Assembly: GCF_025642135.1 (NCBI RefSeq)
Contig: NZ_CP106793.1
Coordinates: 930,001 to 994,000, forward strand
Length of the DNA stretch: 64,000 nucleotides
Origin: Streptomyces cynarae
GTDB taxonomy: Bacteria > Actinomycetota > Actinomycetes > Streptomycetales > Streptomycetaceae
Reading direction: 5' to 3'
In this document: piece after piece, positions 17,229-25,498 of the stretch
Position numbering within the stretch: position 1 is the first letter of the stretch
Layout of the letters: every line of letters begins with the position of its first letter
Made by a program: the position numbers and the translations under genes
Notes under the pieces: generated by a model
Seen by the model: the letters and a program-made list of their open reading frames with translations, nothing else
Database searches by the model: none
Told to the model about the DNA's origin: nothing

Positions 17229-17891
17229 ATGGGACGGGCGGCCGTGTTCGACGTGGACGGAACCCTCGTCGACACGAATCATCTGCATGTCACGACATGG
17301 TGGGAGGCGTTCCGGCAGGCGGGTCACCGGGTGCCGATGCACGCCATCCACCGGGCGGTGGGACTCGGCTCGGAGGACCTGATCGTCCATCTGCTGGGCG
17401 GGCGGGACCGGGACGAGGTCGACATGCTGGTGGCCGCGCACACGACCCTGTACGGCACGTACTTCGACCGCCTGCCGCCGCTCAAGGACGCCGGACGGCT
17501 GCTGCGCCGGCTCGACCACGACGGCTGGAACGTCGTGCTCGCCACCTCGGCGAGCGGGCACGAACTCTCGGCGCTGAGGCGGGCGATCGGGGCGGACGAC
17601 GCGATCGCGGCGACGGCGAGCGCGGACGACGTCGAGGCGGGCAAGCCCGCGCCGGAGCCCGTGGAGCACGCCTTGGAGCTGGCCGGGGTGCCGCCCGAGC
17701 AGGCGGTGTTCGTGGGCGACACGGTGTGGGACATGCGGGCGGGGACACGGGCGGGAGTGACGTGCGTCGGCCTGTTGTCCGGGGGCATTCCGAGCGCGGA
17801 TCTCCAGGAGGCCGGGGCGCGCGCGATCTACCGGGATCCGGCGCATCTGCTGGCGATGCTGGCGGACAGTCCGCTGGCCCCGGACACGTAG
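17229..17891 (+). CDS. HAD family hydrolase
   Basis: A 220-residue phosphatase of the HAD superfamily, subfamily I with an alpha-helical cap. Motif I is FDVDGTLVDTN (nucleophile D8, acid D10), motif II is VLATSASG, the motif III lysine is in EAGKPAPEPVE, and motif IV is FVGDTVWDM. This matches phosphoglycolate phosphatase and beta-phosphoglucomutase relatives, but the substrate is unknown. The gene lies 18 bases after the PHP gene and is probably cotranscribed. Downstream is a 386-base region carrying the structured RNA described separately. Confidence 0.9.
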   Translation: MGRAAVFDVDGTLVDTNHLHVTTWWEAFRQAGHRVPMHAIHRAVGLGSEDLIVHLLGGRDRDEVDMLVAAHTTLYGTYFDRLPPLKDAGRLLRRLDHDGWNVVLATSASGHELSALRRAIGADDAIAATASADDVEAGKPAPEPVEHALELAGVPPEQAVFVGDTVWDMRAGTRAGVTCVGLLSGGIPSADLQEAGARAIYRDPAHLLAMLADSPLAPDT

Positions 17892-17975
17892 ACGGCGTAC
17901 CTCACGCGCCGCACAGTGACACAGATCACCTCGGGCGGCTGGATTTTCCGGAACACCGACCGGTAGTTTCCTGTT

Positions 17976-18142
17976 GAACCAGTCGTGGGAGCGCACGGGA
18001 CAGTGTCCCCGGGCCTCACCTTCCGCCCACAGGGACGATCGTTCGGCTGAAGCCCTGCGGAGCCTTTCGCCGAGAGGCGACCGCCGTGCGCGCCCACCAC
18101 AGACTGCCCCGACCGGCATTCCCCCGTCCGGTCGGGGCTTTT
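17976..18142 (+). ncRNA. Candidate 6S-like regulatory RNA
   Basis: This transcript would fold into a closed rod. 5' bases 17980-17984 (CAGTC) pair with 18102-18106 (GACTG), and 17985-17998 (GTGGGAGCGCACGG) pair with 18084-18097 with one A-C mismatch. Inside are smaller hairpins: GGGAC-AGT-GTCCC at 17997-18009, CAGGG/CCCTG around 18030-18057, and CGCC-GAGA-GGCG near 18068-18079. A strong terminator ends it at 18142. A -10-like TAGTTT (17964-17969) precedes it. Long end-pairing, a central region and length near 170-190 nt resemble 6S RNA. A 6S-like RNA has been described in S. coelicolor near an oxidoreductase gene, and here an SDR follows; that identity is inference. No plausible protein frame fits. 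Confidence 0.6.
18107..18142 (+). terminator. Intrinsic terminator of the structured RNA
   Basis: A perfect 10-bp stem CCCCGACCGG (18107-18116) with CCGGTCGGGG (18128-18137), an 11-base loop, then CTTTTCCTT. It is the best Rho-independent terminator in the window and lies 135 bases before the SDR start. Confidence 0.9.
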
Positions 18143-18277
18143 CCTTGCCCGCACACACCCGGTTTCCCGCACGGCCTGGAGCCCGCCGCCTGGGCCGCAC
18201 GCCCCACGCCGTACGTGCCGGTGTCCTGGACGGCACCGGCTTGACTTCGAGCGCACTCCAATTCGTAGCGTCCTCCC

Positions 18278-19246
18278 ATGAGCACTGCACAGCACAGGAT
18301 CGGGTCGGGTTTCGACGCCGAGAGCACCGCCGACGACGTACTTCGGGGAATCGACCTCAGCGGCAAGCTCGCGGTGGTGACGGGCGGCTACTCCGGGCTC
18401 GGCCTGGAGACGACGCGGGCGCTCGTCAAGGCGGGCGCCCGGGTGGTGGTCCCGGCGCGGCGCCGAGACGTGGCCCAGGAGGCCCTGGCCGGGCTCGACC
18501 GGGTGGAGGTGGACGAGCTCGACCTCGGTGACCTTCAGAGCGTGCGCGGGTTCGCCGAGCGGTTCCTCGCGTCGGAACGCTCCATCGACATCGTGATCAA
18601 CAACGCCGGGATCATGGCCACCCCGGAGACACGGGTGGGACCCGGCTGGGAGGCGCAGTTCGCCACGAACCACCTCGGCCACTACGCGCTCGTGAACCGG
18701 TTGTGGCCGGCGATCGCACCGGGCGGGGCCCGAGTGGTGTCCGTGTCGTCGACCGGCCACCACAGGTCCGGGATCCGCTGGGACGATCCGCACTTCAAGC
18801 AGGGGTACGACAAGTGGGAGGCGTACGGCCAGGCGAAGACCGCGAACGTCCTGTTCGCCGTGCATCTGGACCGGCTGGGCCGGCAGTACGGGGTCCGCGC
18901 CTTCTCGCTGCACCCCGGCGGGATCCTCACCCCGCTGCAGCGGCACCTCGCCAAGGAGGAGATGGTCGAGCGCGGCTGGATCGACGAAACGGGCGCCCTG
19001 GTGAACCCGGACGCCTTCAAGACACCCGAGCAGGGTGCGGCCACCCAGGTGTGGGCGGCGACCTCGCCCCGCCTGGACGGCATGGGCGGGCTGTACTGCG
19101 AGGACTGCGACATCGCCGAGCCCGCACCGGCGGACGGAGGCCGCAGCGGGGTGAAGGACTGGGCGATCGATCCGGAGCAGGCGGCGCGCCTGTGGGAGTT
19201 GTCCGCGGACCTGACGGGCGTCAACGCGTTCGCGTCCGGCTCCTGA
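18278..19246 (+). CDS. Short-chain dehydrogenase/reductase
   Basis: A 322-residue classical SDR. The NAD(P) motif is VVTGGYSGLGLE near residues 31-42, followed by NNAGIM near 108, the catalytic serine in VVSVSSTGHH near 160, and YGQAK (Tyr and Lys) near 184-188. A basic residue after the second strand (VVVPARRRD) suggests NADP(H). The sequence resembles the retinol-dehydrogenase-like or WW-oxidoreductase-like group common in actinomycetes. The ATG at 18278 lies 135 bases after the RNA terminator, so it has its own promoter in that gap. Substrate unknown. Confidence 0.92.
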   Translation: MSTAQHRIGSGFDAESTADDVLRGIDLSGKLAVVTGGYSGLGLETTRALVKAGARVVVPARRRDVAQEALAGLDRVEVDELDLGDLQSVRGFAERFLASERSIDIVINNAGIMATPETRVGPGWEAQFATNHLGHYALVNRLWPAIAPGGARVVSVSSTGHHRSGIRWDDPHFKQGYDKWEAYGQAKTANVLFAVHLDRLGRQYGVRAFSLHPGGILTPLQRHLAKEEMVERGWIDETGALVNPDAFKTPEQGAATQVWAATSPRLDGMGGLYCEDCDIAEPAPADGGRSGVKDWAIDPEQAARLWELSADLTGVNAFASGS

Positions 19247-19358
19247 GAGTGAGGAGTCGGGCCGCTCGGCGCCCGCGCACCTGACCGCGCCGCCGGCGCG
19301 TGGAGCCCCTTCCGCTCCAGAGCCGGGCGGCGCAGCCGACACGTCGGGGACGAGGCCG

Positions 19359-19601
19359 TCAGTCCGGGGACTCGTCCGGTACGGGGCCCTCGGGGTCGGC
19401 CGTTCCCGTGTGCGGGGCGCCCTGCCTGCCGGTGCCCGCCTCGTCCGTGTCGGGGACGTCCGGGGCATCGGCGCCGCCCTGCACGGGGCGGGCGTCCCAC
19501 CGGTCCTCGCCCTCATGGGCCTGCTGGTCCGGCATGTCCCGCGGAACGCGCTCCACGGTCTCGCCGGGACCCTCATGCCGGTGCTCGGTCACGGCGATCA
19601 C
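19359..19601 (-). CDS. Small acidic hypothetical protein
   Basis: An 80-residue, very acidic and hydrophilic reading frame starting at GTG 19601, with GAGAGG seven bases upstream. The product (VTEHRHEGPGETVERVP, then repeated Asp/Glu/Pro/Gly) lacks hydrophobic core and is probably disordered. No family is recognised. Codon positions follow the Streptomyces pattern weakly, so it may be a small real gene or a chance frame. It is convergent with the SDR gene, whose stop is 112 bases away. Confidence 0.45.
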   Translation of the reverse strand: MIAVTEHRHEGPGETVERVPRDMPDQQAHEGEDRWDARPVQGGADAPDVPDTDEAGTGRQGAPHTGTADPEGPVPDESPD

Positions 19602-19627
19602 TCCATTCCTCTCATTGCCGGCACGGC

Positions 19628-19650
19628 GGGCCCCGCGCGGAGCGGGGCCC
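19628..19650. terminator. GC hairpin, possible terminator
   Basis: GGGCCCCGC (19628-19636) pairs perfectly with GCGGGGCCC (19642-19650) around a 5-base loop. It lies between the broken reductase and the small acidic gene. No T-tract follows on either strand, so termination is only likely. Confidence 0.45.
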
Positions 19651-19815
19651 TTCCGGGCGAGGCGCCGAGTACCGCGGGGAAGGTCCGCGAAACCGGCGGT
19701 GCGGGGTTGACCAGGGGAACCGGCAGGTGGAGGAGGGTTGAGGGGTGTCCGTGACCGACGGGCACCCCTCCGGGCGGGGCCACGACAGCCCCGCGGCGGC
19801 CGCCCTTCGGTGCCG

Positions 19816-20954
19816 TCATCCGGCCGCGTACACGTCCTCGACATAGCGCCCCGACGCGATCAGCTCGCCCAGCCACCGTCCGGAGTCCCCGTCCGGCACC
19901 CGCTCGGCGTGCAGTGCCGGAACGCGTCGCGCACGCCCGGAGCCATACGGGAGCCGTCCCCGCACACGTACACGCGGGCCCCGGCATCGAGCAGCCGCCA
20001 CACCTCGTCGGCCTCGGCGGCGATGCGGTGCTGGACGAAGGACACCCCGTCGACGGGCGCCGCGCTGAACGCGGGGCGCAGCGAGACCGCACCGGCGGCC
20101 TCGGCGGCCCGCAGCTCCTCGGCGTGCAGGAAGTCCGCGTCCGGCGCGTCGCATCCGAGGTAGCAGACGGCCGGGGCGAGCCGGGCGCCCTCGGTCAGCG
20201 CCCGCACCCGGTCCGCGATCGCACCGCGGAACGGGGCGAGTCCGGTACCGGCCCCGACCATGACGACCGGGCCCGAGTGGTCGACCCGGAAGGCCTCACG
20301 GCAGGGCTGAATGCGTGCCAGGACGGTGTCGCCGGGCTCGACCGTGGCGAGGTGTCCGGAGCCGGCGCCCCGGTAGGTCCCGTTCCCGGAACGGGCCGGG
20401 GCCTCGAGGAGCGAGACCATGAGGTCGATGTGGCCGGGGTCGGCCGCGGGCGAGGAGGACACCCAGTAGTGCCGCGGGCGCAGCGGCGTGAGCAGGTCGA
20501 GCAGCGTCGGCCAGTCGAGGGCACCACGCAGGGCCGGGTACGCCTCGATGACCTCGACGAGTGTGCGCGGGTCGTCGGTGAGGGCCGCCAGCGCGGCACG
20601 TTCGGGAGGGCACGGGTTGGCGGCGGCGAACACGGCCAGCTGGTCGGCGTTCGGACGCTCCAGCAATTCCACGTGGTGAGTGAGGAGCTGACGTACCGTC
20701 AACGGCCGGTCCACGGCCAGGCCGTCACGGCGTGGCCGGGCCGTGCGGACGTCCAGGACCGTGTCCGGGTCCACGCCGAGCGCGGCGGCGGCCCGCTCGA
20801 CGAGCGCCTTGCGCGGTACGGAACTCCTGCCACCAGCTTGGTCGCCGGTCGCGGGACGTTCGTGCCGTGCGACTACATGAATCCGCAGTGGAAAGGGCCG
20901 GCCGGGCCTTGCCAAGCCGGCCGTGGTGTGCAAGACGGCGTTGCCGGACAGCAC
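19816..20954 (-). pseudogene. CYP102-type NADPH-flavin reductase fragment, truncated and frameshifted
   Basis: The frame matches the FAD/NADPH half of cytochrome P450 reductase and CYP102 fusions: LTVRQLLTHHVELLERP and LDLLTPLRPRHYWVSSSP (FAD binding), VMVGAGTGLAPFRG (NADPH ribose and pyrophosphate loop), CYLGCDAPDADFLHAEEL, and VYVCGDGSRMAPGVRDAF. The heme domain and the flavodoxin domain are missing; the first 45 residues resemble nothing in the family. Near 19915-19920 the frame runs into a false end, while the neighbouring frame continues ALHAERVPDGDSGRWLGEL to the expected end and stops at 19816-19818. One added base restores it. It is thus probably a decayed remnant; the frameshift alone could be a sequencing error, but the N-terminal loss cannot. 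Confidence 0.75.
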
Positions 20955-21036
20955 CTAGGGCCGACCGGTCGATCTCGGTTCTCTCATGCGGGTCGCGGGA
21001 CCCGGCCCCCTGCGCGCGCGCCTAGGATCCGAGGCC

Positions 21037-21315
21037 GTGGCGAAGACGTTTGAAGAAATCGTGGAGATGCAGCGCGCGGCGAAAGAGGCCCAGGTGCGGA
21101 CCGCCGAACTGCGCGAGAAGTACGGCCCGCCCGCCGCCACGGCGTGGACCAAGCAGCAGACCGACACTTACGAGACCGCGTGGCGCGCCTGGCGCGACCT
21201 CGATCGGGACCTTCAGGCCGAGCTCACCGACTACGCGAAGTCCCACGGCCGGACGCGCGCCGATGTCGAGGCGGAGGTGCTGGCCCAGGCGGAGGAACCG
21301 CCTGGGAGCGCCTAG
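21037..21315 (+). CDS. Small helical hypothetical protein
   Basis: A 92-residue charged protein from the GTG at 21037 (VAKTFEEIVEMQRAAKEAQ). It is almost entirely amphipathic helix, rich in Glu, Arg and Ala, with a Trp-containing middle (AWRAWRDLDRDLQAEL) and an acidic end. An upstream ATG at 20986 would add 17 basic residues that look non-coding, so the GTG is preferred. No family is recognised. It is divergent from the reductase fragment and convergent with the GNAT gene. Confidence 0.7.
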   Translation: MAKTFEEIVEMQRAAKEAQVRTAELREKYGPPAATAWTKQQTDTYETAWRAWRDLDRDLQAELTDYAKSHGRTRADVEAEVLAQAEEPPGSA

Positions 21316-21342
21316 GACAGGCCGTGGCGGCCCGGCCTGCTG

Positions 21343-21855
21343 TCAGGTGCGGGCGAGGTCGATCCGCCAGTCGTTGGATCTGGCCCACTGCCCCTTGGGG
21401 TACTCGAAGTCGACCTGTCCGAGCAGCTCGAAGCCGGCCTTGCGGCAGACCACGTTGGAGGCGGGGTGGTCCATTCTCGGGAACGCGTGCAGATACCGGT
21501 GGGTCCCGGTGGCTCGCGCCGCCTCGACGACCGCGCGGGCCGCCCGGGCGGCGAGGCCCAGTCCCTGGAACTCGGGCAGCACGCCCCACCCGGTCTCCCA
21601 CACCGTTGCGTCACGCCACGACCGCTCCCAGAAGCCGATCGACCCCACCGTCTCGCCAGTGTCCGCCAGCGTGACCCGGTACATCCGGCCCGCTTCGATG
21701 GCGAGGTAGCGCCGGTGCCGCACGGCGAGTCGCTCCTCGGTCTCGGGGCCGCCCAAGTGCTCCGTCATCTCCGGACTGTTGGTCCTGCGCAGCAGCCAGA
21801 AGTCGTCCTCGGCCCAGGGCTCGAGCCGCACCTGGCGATCGTTCGTGGTGTCCAT
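21343..21855 (-). CDS. GNAT family N-acetyltransferase
   Basis: A 170-residue acetyltransferase of the RimJ/L-like branch, starting at ATG 21855. It opens RQVRLEPWAEDDFWLLRRTN, then GETVGSIGFWERSW, the acetyl-CoA strand and loop WETGWGVLPEFQGLGLAARA (Q/R-x-x-G-x-G/A equivalent GLGLAA), and ends with VCRKAGFELLG and a short tail. Such proteins acetylate an amino group on a small molecule or protein N-terminus; the acceptor is unknown. It is monocistronic, divergent from the PAS-LuxR gene. Confidence 0.88.
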   Translation of the reverse strand: MDTTNDRQVRLEPWAEDDFWLLRRTNSPEMTEHLGGPETEERLAVRHRRYLAIEAGRMYRVTLADTGETVGSIGFWERSWRDATVWETGWGVLPEFQGLGLAARAARAVVEAARATGTHRYLHAFPRMDHPASNVVCRKAGFELLGQVDFEYPKGQWARSNDWRIDLART

Positions 21856-21962
21856 GGCGCTCACCCTAGGGCCGGGGTCTGACAACGGCCCCGCGCCTAC
21901 CCGGGGGCACGCCTCTGACCTGGGCGTCTATCGTTGATCGCGGAACGTGGTGAGGGGGCGTG

Positions 21963-22600
21963 ATGGACTCGGAACCTCAGGCCGCGGTGGTGTGGCGGAA
22001 CCGGGCGCTGACGCTCTTCGACCAGATCCCGATGCCGGTCGCGGTGTGCGACGTGCATGGGGCGATCGTGCTGGCCAATCCGGCGATGGCCACCGAGTGG
22101 GGTGCGACACCGGGAGGTCTGCGCGGGCGGAACGTACTGGACCGGTTCCGTCCGCAGGAGCCGACCCAGATCGAGCGCATCGCGCAGGCACTGCGGTTAC
22201 GGCACCGTTCGCGCTGTCCGGTGTCGGTGTCCTGGGATGCCGCCGACGGAGTGCGGCGCCAGGGCGAGCTGACCGCCGACCCGGTCAGCGACTCGGTCGA
22301 GGCGATGCCCGCGCTGCTGGTCCTGGTACGCGTGCTGGGCGAGTGCCCGGAACCGGGCCGGGCGGCCGCCGCCGCTCCCGCCGGCCCCGCCGAGGCCCGC
22401 ATCCTGGCGCTGCCGCCGGGGGCGCCACCACGGCCCGGGCGGCGCGCGAGACCGGGCTAACGGTCGACGGCGTCACCTACCATCTGCGGCGTCTGTCGCA
22501 GCGGTGGGGCGCGGCGAACCGTACGGAGCTTGTGGCGCGCGCCTACGCGCTGGGCGCGCTCGTGCCCGGGGTGTGGCCGCCGGAGGCGGCCGGCTGCTGA
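21963..22600 (+). pseudogene. PAS-LuxR type transcriptional regulator, frameshifted
   Basis: The first frame (21963-22460) encodes a PAS domain: LFDQIPMPVAVCDVHGAIVLAN, EWGATPGGLRGRNVLDRF and SWDAADGVRRQGELTADPV. After ARILALP it becomes nonsense. The adjacent frame then encodes a LuxR/GerE helix-turn-helix: ATTARAARETGLTVDGVTYHL and LSQRWGAANRTELVARAYALG, stopping at 22600. One base added near 22410-22417 joins them as EARILAL-AAGGATTARAARETG. The intact product would be a roughly 212-residue PAS-LuxR regulator, an architecture seen in polyene cluster activators such as PimM. The gene may be intact in the organism. Its end overlaps the convergent DUF3626 gene by 58 bases. Confidence 0.75.
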
Positions 22601-23517
22601 GCCGCGGGCCGCGCCGCACCGCCGTCCGTCCCGGCCGGACGGGCCGTCCCGGCCCCCTCCGGCGCGCCGAAGCGCGCCAGGCAGTGCCACACCATCTTCA
22701 GGTCCTGCGTCACGTACCGGCCCGTGCGCACGGCGTCACCGACGATCCTCGGATCGAGGCAGCCGTCCTCAGCGATCCGCTCCCCCAACTCGACGTACTG
22801 AGCGCCGCGGTAGTCCGCGTGCCGGCGCAGCTCCGCGACGGAGAGCCGGTAGCCGGGGTGCCACTCCACGGCGCACGGCAGCCGGCGGGCGGCGGCCTCG
22901 ACGGGGGTGCCGCGGTAGCTCGCGTCCAGGACCAGGGCCTCCACGTCCCGCTCCAGCAGGACCGGACCGTGCACATGGGCCTCGATGTAGTCGTTGAGGG
23001 CGTCCTGGCGGTCGGCCTCGGCCAGCTCGACGAGGTGCATGGCCGCGGCCACCCCGAAGTGGCACGGCTCGGCCGCGCTGTCCGGGTAGCAGAACGTGGC
23101 CCGCTCCAGCGTGGCGGCGGTGAGCCGGAAGTGCGAGGAGCCGAAGCGGGGCGCCGCCCCGACCACCTGACGGCGGAAGTTCAGCGCGCCGTACACCGGC
23201 CGCTGATGCGCGGGCCCGGTGTCGTAGGCGCCGCCGAAGATCCGGCTCTCCCAGCGCCAGCGGTCACCGCCGGGGTGGGCGGTGAGCCCGCCGTTGCTGG
23301 TGCCGGTGACGAACTGCGAGCGGTATGCGCCGTCCGCGGCCAGCGCCCGCAGGATCGGCCGGCCGCCGCGCACGAGCCGGTCGGGATGGAAGTTGAGGGT
23401 CAGCCGCAGGTCCCGGGGTACCGGGGGACCCGAGGAGAGAGCCGTGACGTGCCGCAGCGCCCGTTCGGCCGCCGTACCGGCAGCGGATCCGGCTCGCTCG
23501 TCTCCCCTGAAATCCAT
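22543..23517 (-). CDS. DUF3626 domain protein
   Basis: A 324-residue protein matching DUF3626: LRLTLNFHPDRLVRGGRPIL, YRSQFVTGTSNGGLTAHPGG, RWESRIFGGAYD, RPVYGALNFRRQVVGAAPRF, GSSHFRLTAATLERATFCY and YIEAHVHGPVLLERDVEALV. Conserved His, Arg and Tyr residues in ordered blocks suggest an enzyme, and distant similarity to toxin ADP-ribosyltransferases has been proposed for such R-S-E/HxH layouts, but no activity is established. The final 40 residues are Pro/Ala/Gly-rich and overlap the PAS-LuxR gene. It is divergent from the FBP gene across 87 bases containing a CCTAGG dyad. Confidence 0.85.
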   Translation of the reverse strand: MDFRGDERAGSAAGTAAERALRHVTALSSGPPVPRDLRLTLNFHPDRLVRGGRPILRALAADGAYRSQFVTGTSNGGLTAHPGGDRWRWESRIFGGAYDTGPAHQRPVYGALNFRRQVVGAAPRFGSSHFRLTAATLERATFCYPDSAAEPCHFGVAAAMHLVELAEADRQDALNDYIEAHVHGPVLLERDVEALVLDASYRGTPVEAAARRLPCAVEWHPGYRLSVAELRRHADYRGAQYVELGERIAEDGCLDPRIVGDAVRTGRYVTQDLKMVWHCLARFGAPEGAGTARPAGTDGGAARPAAQQPAASGGHTPGTSAPSA

Positions 23518-23555
23518 TGGCCACCCCCGATGGAACCGACTACTTTAGGCAAAAA

Positions 23556-23570
23556 CCTAGGACCCCTAGG
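23556..23570. promoter_or_regulatory. CCTAGG-ACC-CCTAGG dyad
   Basis: Two copies of the self-complementary hexamer CCTAGG separated by three bases lie between the divergent DUF3626 and FBP genes, in the only AT-rich stretch of that spacer. It could be a regulator site shared by both promoters. No protein is assigned. Confidence 0.35.
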
Positions 23571-23604
23571 CTGCCAGGCTTCCGTACCCGAGCAAGGACT
23601 CCTC

Positions 23605-24099
23605 ATGAGATCGCTCACCGAGCAGGACATCCGCAACTCCTTTATCAACTGCTCGAAGGGAGAGGCGAAACGCCTGGCGATACCCCGCGACCTCGGCGAA
23701 CGCCCCTGGGACGACCTGGACTTCCTGGGCTGGCGGGATCCGGGGGCACCCGATCGCAGCTATCTGGTCGTCGAACGCGCCGACCGGCTCGTCGGCGTCG
23801 CGCTGCGCTTCCCGTCCTCGCAGCGCGGCTTCCTGCACCGCAGCATGTGCTCGCTGTGCCTGACCACCCACCCGGGCAACGGCGTGTCCCTGATGACGGC
23901 CCGGAAGGCGGGCGCGGCCGGCCGCGAGGGCAACTCGGTCGGCGTGTACATGTGTACCGACCTCGCGTGTTCCCTGTACGTGCGCGGAAAGAAGGTGCCC
24001 GAAGCCGGGGGCCGCTTCCAGGAGAGCCTCACGGAGGAGGAGCAGATCGCCCGGATGATGGCCAACCTCTCCGCCTTCCTGGACAAACTGGGCACCTGA
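23605..24099 (+). CDS. FBP domain protein (FusB/EF-G-binding zinc-finger type)
   Basis: A 164-residue protein from the ATG at 23605. The C-terminal treble-clef zinc finger of the FBP/FusB family is clear: CSLCLTTHPGNGVSLMTA supplies two cysteines and YMCTDLACSLYVR the other two. The N-terminal helices are LTEQDIRNSFINCSKGEAKR. In staphylococci, FusB-type proteins bind elongation factor G and rescue it from fusidic acid; Streptomyces homologues are chromosomal and their role in translation or resistance is unproven. Good length agreement (about 160 residues) with the single-domain actinobacterial form. Confidence 0.85.
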   Translation: MRSLTEQDIRNSFINCSKGEAKRLAIPRDLGERPWDDLDFLGWRDPGAPDRSYLVVERADRLVGVALRFPSSQRGFLHRSMCSLCLTTHPGNGVSLMTARKAGAAGREGNSVGVYMCTDLACSLYVRGKKVPEAGGRFQESLTEEEQIARMMANLSAFLDKLGT

Positions 24100-24185
24100 G
24101 CGCGCGCTGCGGTAGCCCCCGGGCGACGCCTGCGGTGCCTGTTGTGTACGTTCGGAGCCTGGGTGCCAAGGGAAAGGCGTTGGGG

Positions 24186-25463
24186 ATGCGAGATGTCCGT
24201 GATGCCTGGGCGCAGGCCGCCGCCCGGATCGCCAGGTGGCGACAGGAGCCCGAGGTCGTCCAGGCAGTGCGTTCGACGGCGGCCGCGACCGTCGCGTATG
24301 TCGTCGCCCTGCGCCTGAGCCCTGAGCCGGCCCCCCTGACCGCGCCCCTGACCGCGCTCCTCGTCGTACAGGTGACGCTGTACGCGACGCTCACCACCGG
24401 TGTGCGCCGGGTGAACTCCGTGGTGGCCGGGGTCGTCATCGCGATCGCCTTCAGCATCCTGGTGGGCCTGACCTGGTGGAGCCTCGCCCTGATCATCCTG
24501 GCCTCGCTGGCCGTGGGGCATCTCGTACGGGTCAGGGAGTTCGTGCAGGAAGTCGCGATCAGCGGCATGCTGGTCCTCGGGGTGACCCAGGTCGGCAGCA
24601 CCGCCTGGGCCCGGGTCGTGGAGACGCTCATCGGCGCGGCGGTCGGCCTCGCCACCAATCTGTTCATCGCGCCCCCGGTGTGGCTGGGGGCCGCCGAAGA
24701 GTCCATCGAGGGGCTCGCGCGCCGGATCCGCCAGCTGATGCTGCGCGTCGGGGAGGAGGCCGCGGGGCAGACGCCGGCCGCGCAGGCGGCCGCACGGCTG
24801 CACGAGGCGCGCCGACTGGACCATGACATCGTCCTGGTGGACGCCGCGCTGCGGCAGGCCGAGGACAGCCTGAAGCTCAACCCGCGAGTCCGCGAGGGCC
24901 TGCTGCACCGGATCGTGCTGCGCACCGGACTCGACACGCTGGAGATCGTGACGGTGGTGCTGCGGGTGATCTCCCGCACCCTCGCCGACCTGGCGAAGGA
25001 GCGGGAGCCCGAGCCGCTGTTCGAGTCGGAGATCGGGGCGACGCTGGACCGGCTGCTGTCGGAGATCGGCGACGCCGTGGTCAGCTTCGCGGTGCTCGTC
25101 ACCACCGATGTCAGCCGCAGCGCCGAGTCCGCGGAGGCCCGGCTCACCGAGGAGCTGGTGACGGCGGGTGCGACCCGCGACAAGCTGGCCCAGCTGCTGC
25201 TGGAGGAGGTGCAACGCGACAGCCGTCAGTGGCAGTTCCACGGCGCGGTGCTGACCGAGGTCAACCGCATCCTGGACGAGCTGGACATCGAGCACCGCAC
25301 CCGGCGCCTGCTGGAGGAGCTGGACCGCGGCACGCGGGAGCAGCGCGAGCGCAACCCGCGTCTGGCCAGGCTGTGGGACCTGGTGCGCGAGCCCCGGTTC
25401 ACCCAGATGCGTGATCTTCGTCGGCGCCGGAACCGCACGGGGCCGCCCCGGCGTTCCAGGTAG
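24186..25463 (+). CDS. FUSC/aromatic acid exporter family membrane protein
   Basis: A 425-residue protein. Residues 25-165 form about six hydrophobic helices (VRSTAAATVAYVVALRLSPE, LTAPLTALLVVQVTLYATLTTGV, VNSVVAGVVIAIAFSILVGL), the FUSC/ArAE (DUF939) half-membrane domain. The second half is a long soluble helical region rich in Leu, Glu and Arg (LAKEREPEPLFESEIGATLD). Proteins of this group export aromatic acids or fusaric acid in some bacteria; the substrate here is unknown. The ATG at 24186 follows GGAAAGG; an in-frame GTG at 24144 would add 14 residues. Confidence 0.85.
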   Translation: MRDVRDAWAQAAARIARWRQEPEVVQAVRSTAAATVAYVVALRLSPEPAPLTAPLTALLVVQVTLYATLTTGVRRVNSVVAGVVIAIAFSILVGLTWWSLALIILASLAVGHLVRVREFVQEVAISGMLVLGVTQVGSTAWARVVETLIGAAVGLATNLFIAPPVWLGAAEESIEGLARRIRQLMLRVGEEAAGQTPAAQAAARLHEARRLDHDIVLVDAALRQAEDSLKLNPRVREGLLHRIVLRTGLDTLEIVTVVLRVISRTLADLAKEREPEPLFESEIGATLDRLLSEIGDAVVSFAVLVTTDVSRSAESAEARLTEELVTAGATRDKLAQLLLEEVQRDSRQWQFHGAVLTEVNRILDELDIEHRTRRLLEELDRGTREQRERNPRLARLWDLVREPRFTQMRDLRRRRNRTGPPRRSR

Positions 25464-25498
25464 GACGGGCCACCGGACGGGGAAAAGGGGCGGGGCAC

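Noticed and set aside
17974..18531. 185-codon plus-strand frame across the RNA and the SDR start
   Set aside because: It is out of frame with the SDR, has Arg/Pro-rich composition, and covers the structured RNA and terminator.
22504..24099. A long single gene including the FBP protein
   Set aside because: The upstream part is antisense to DUF3626; the FBP protein starts at 23605 with its own context.
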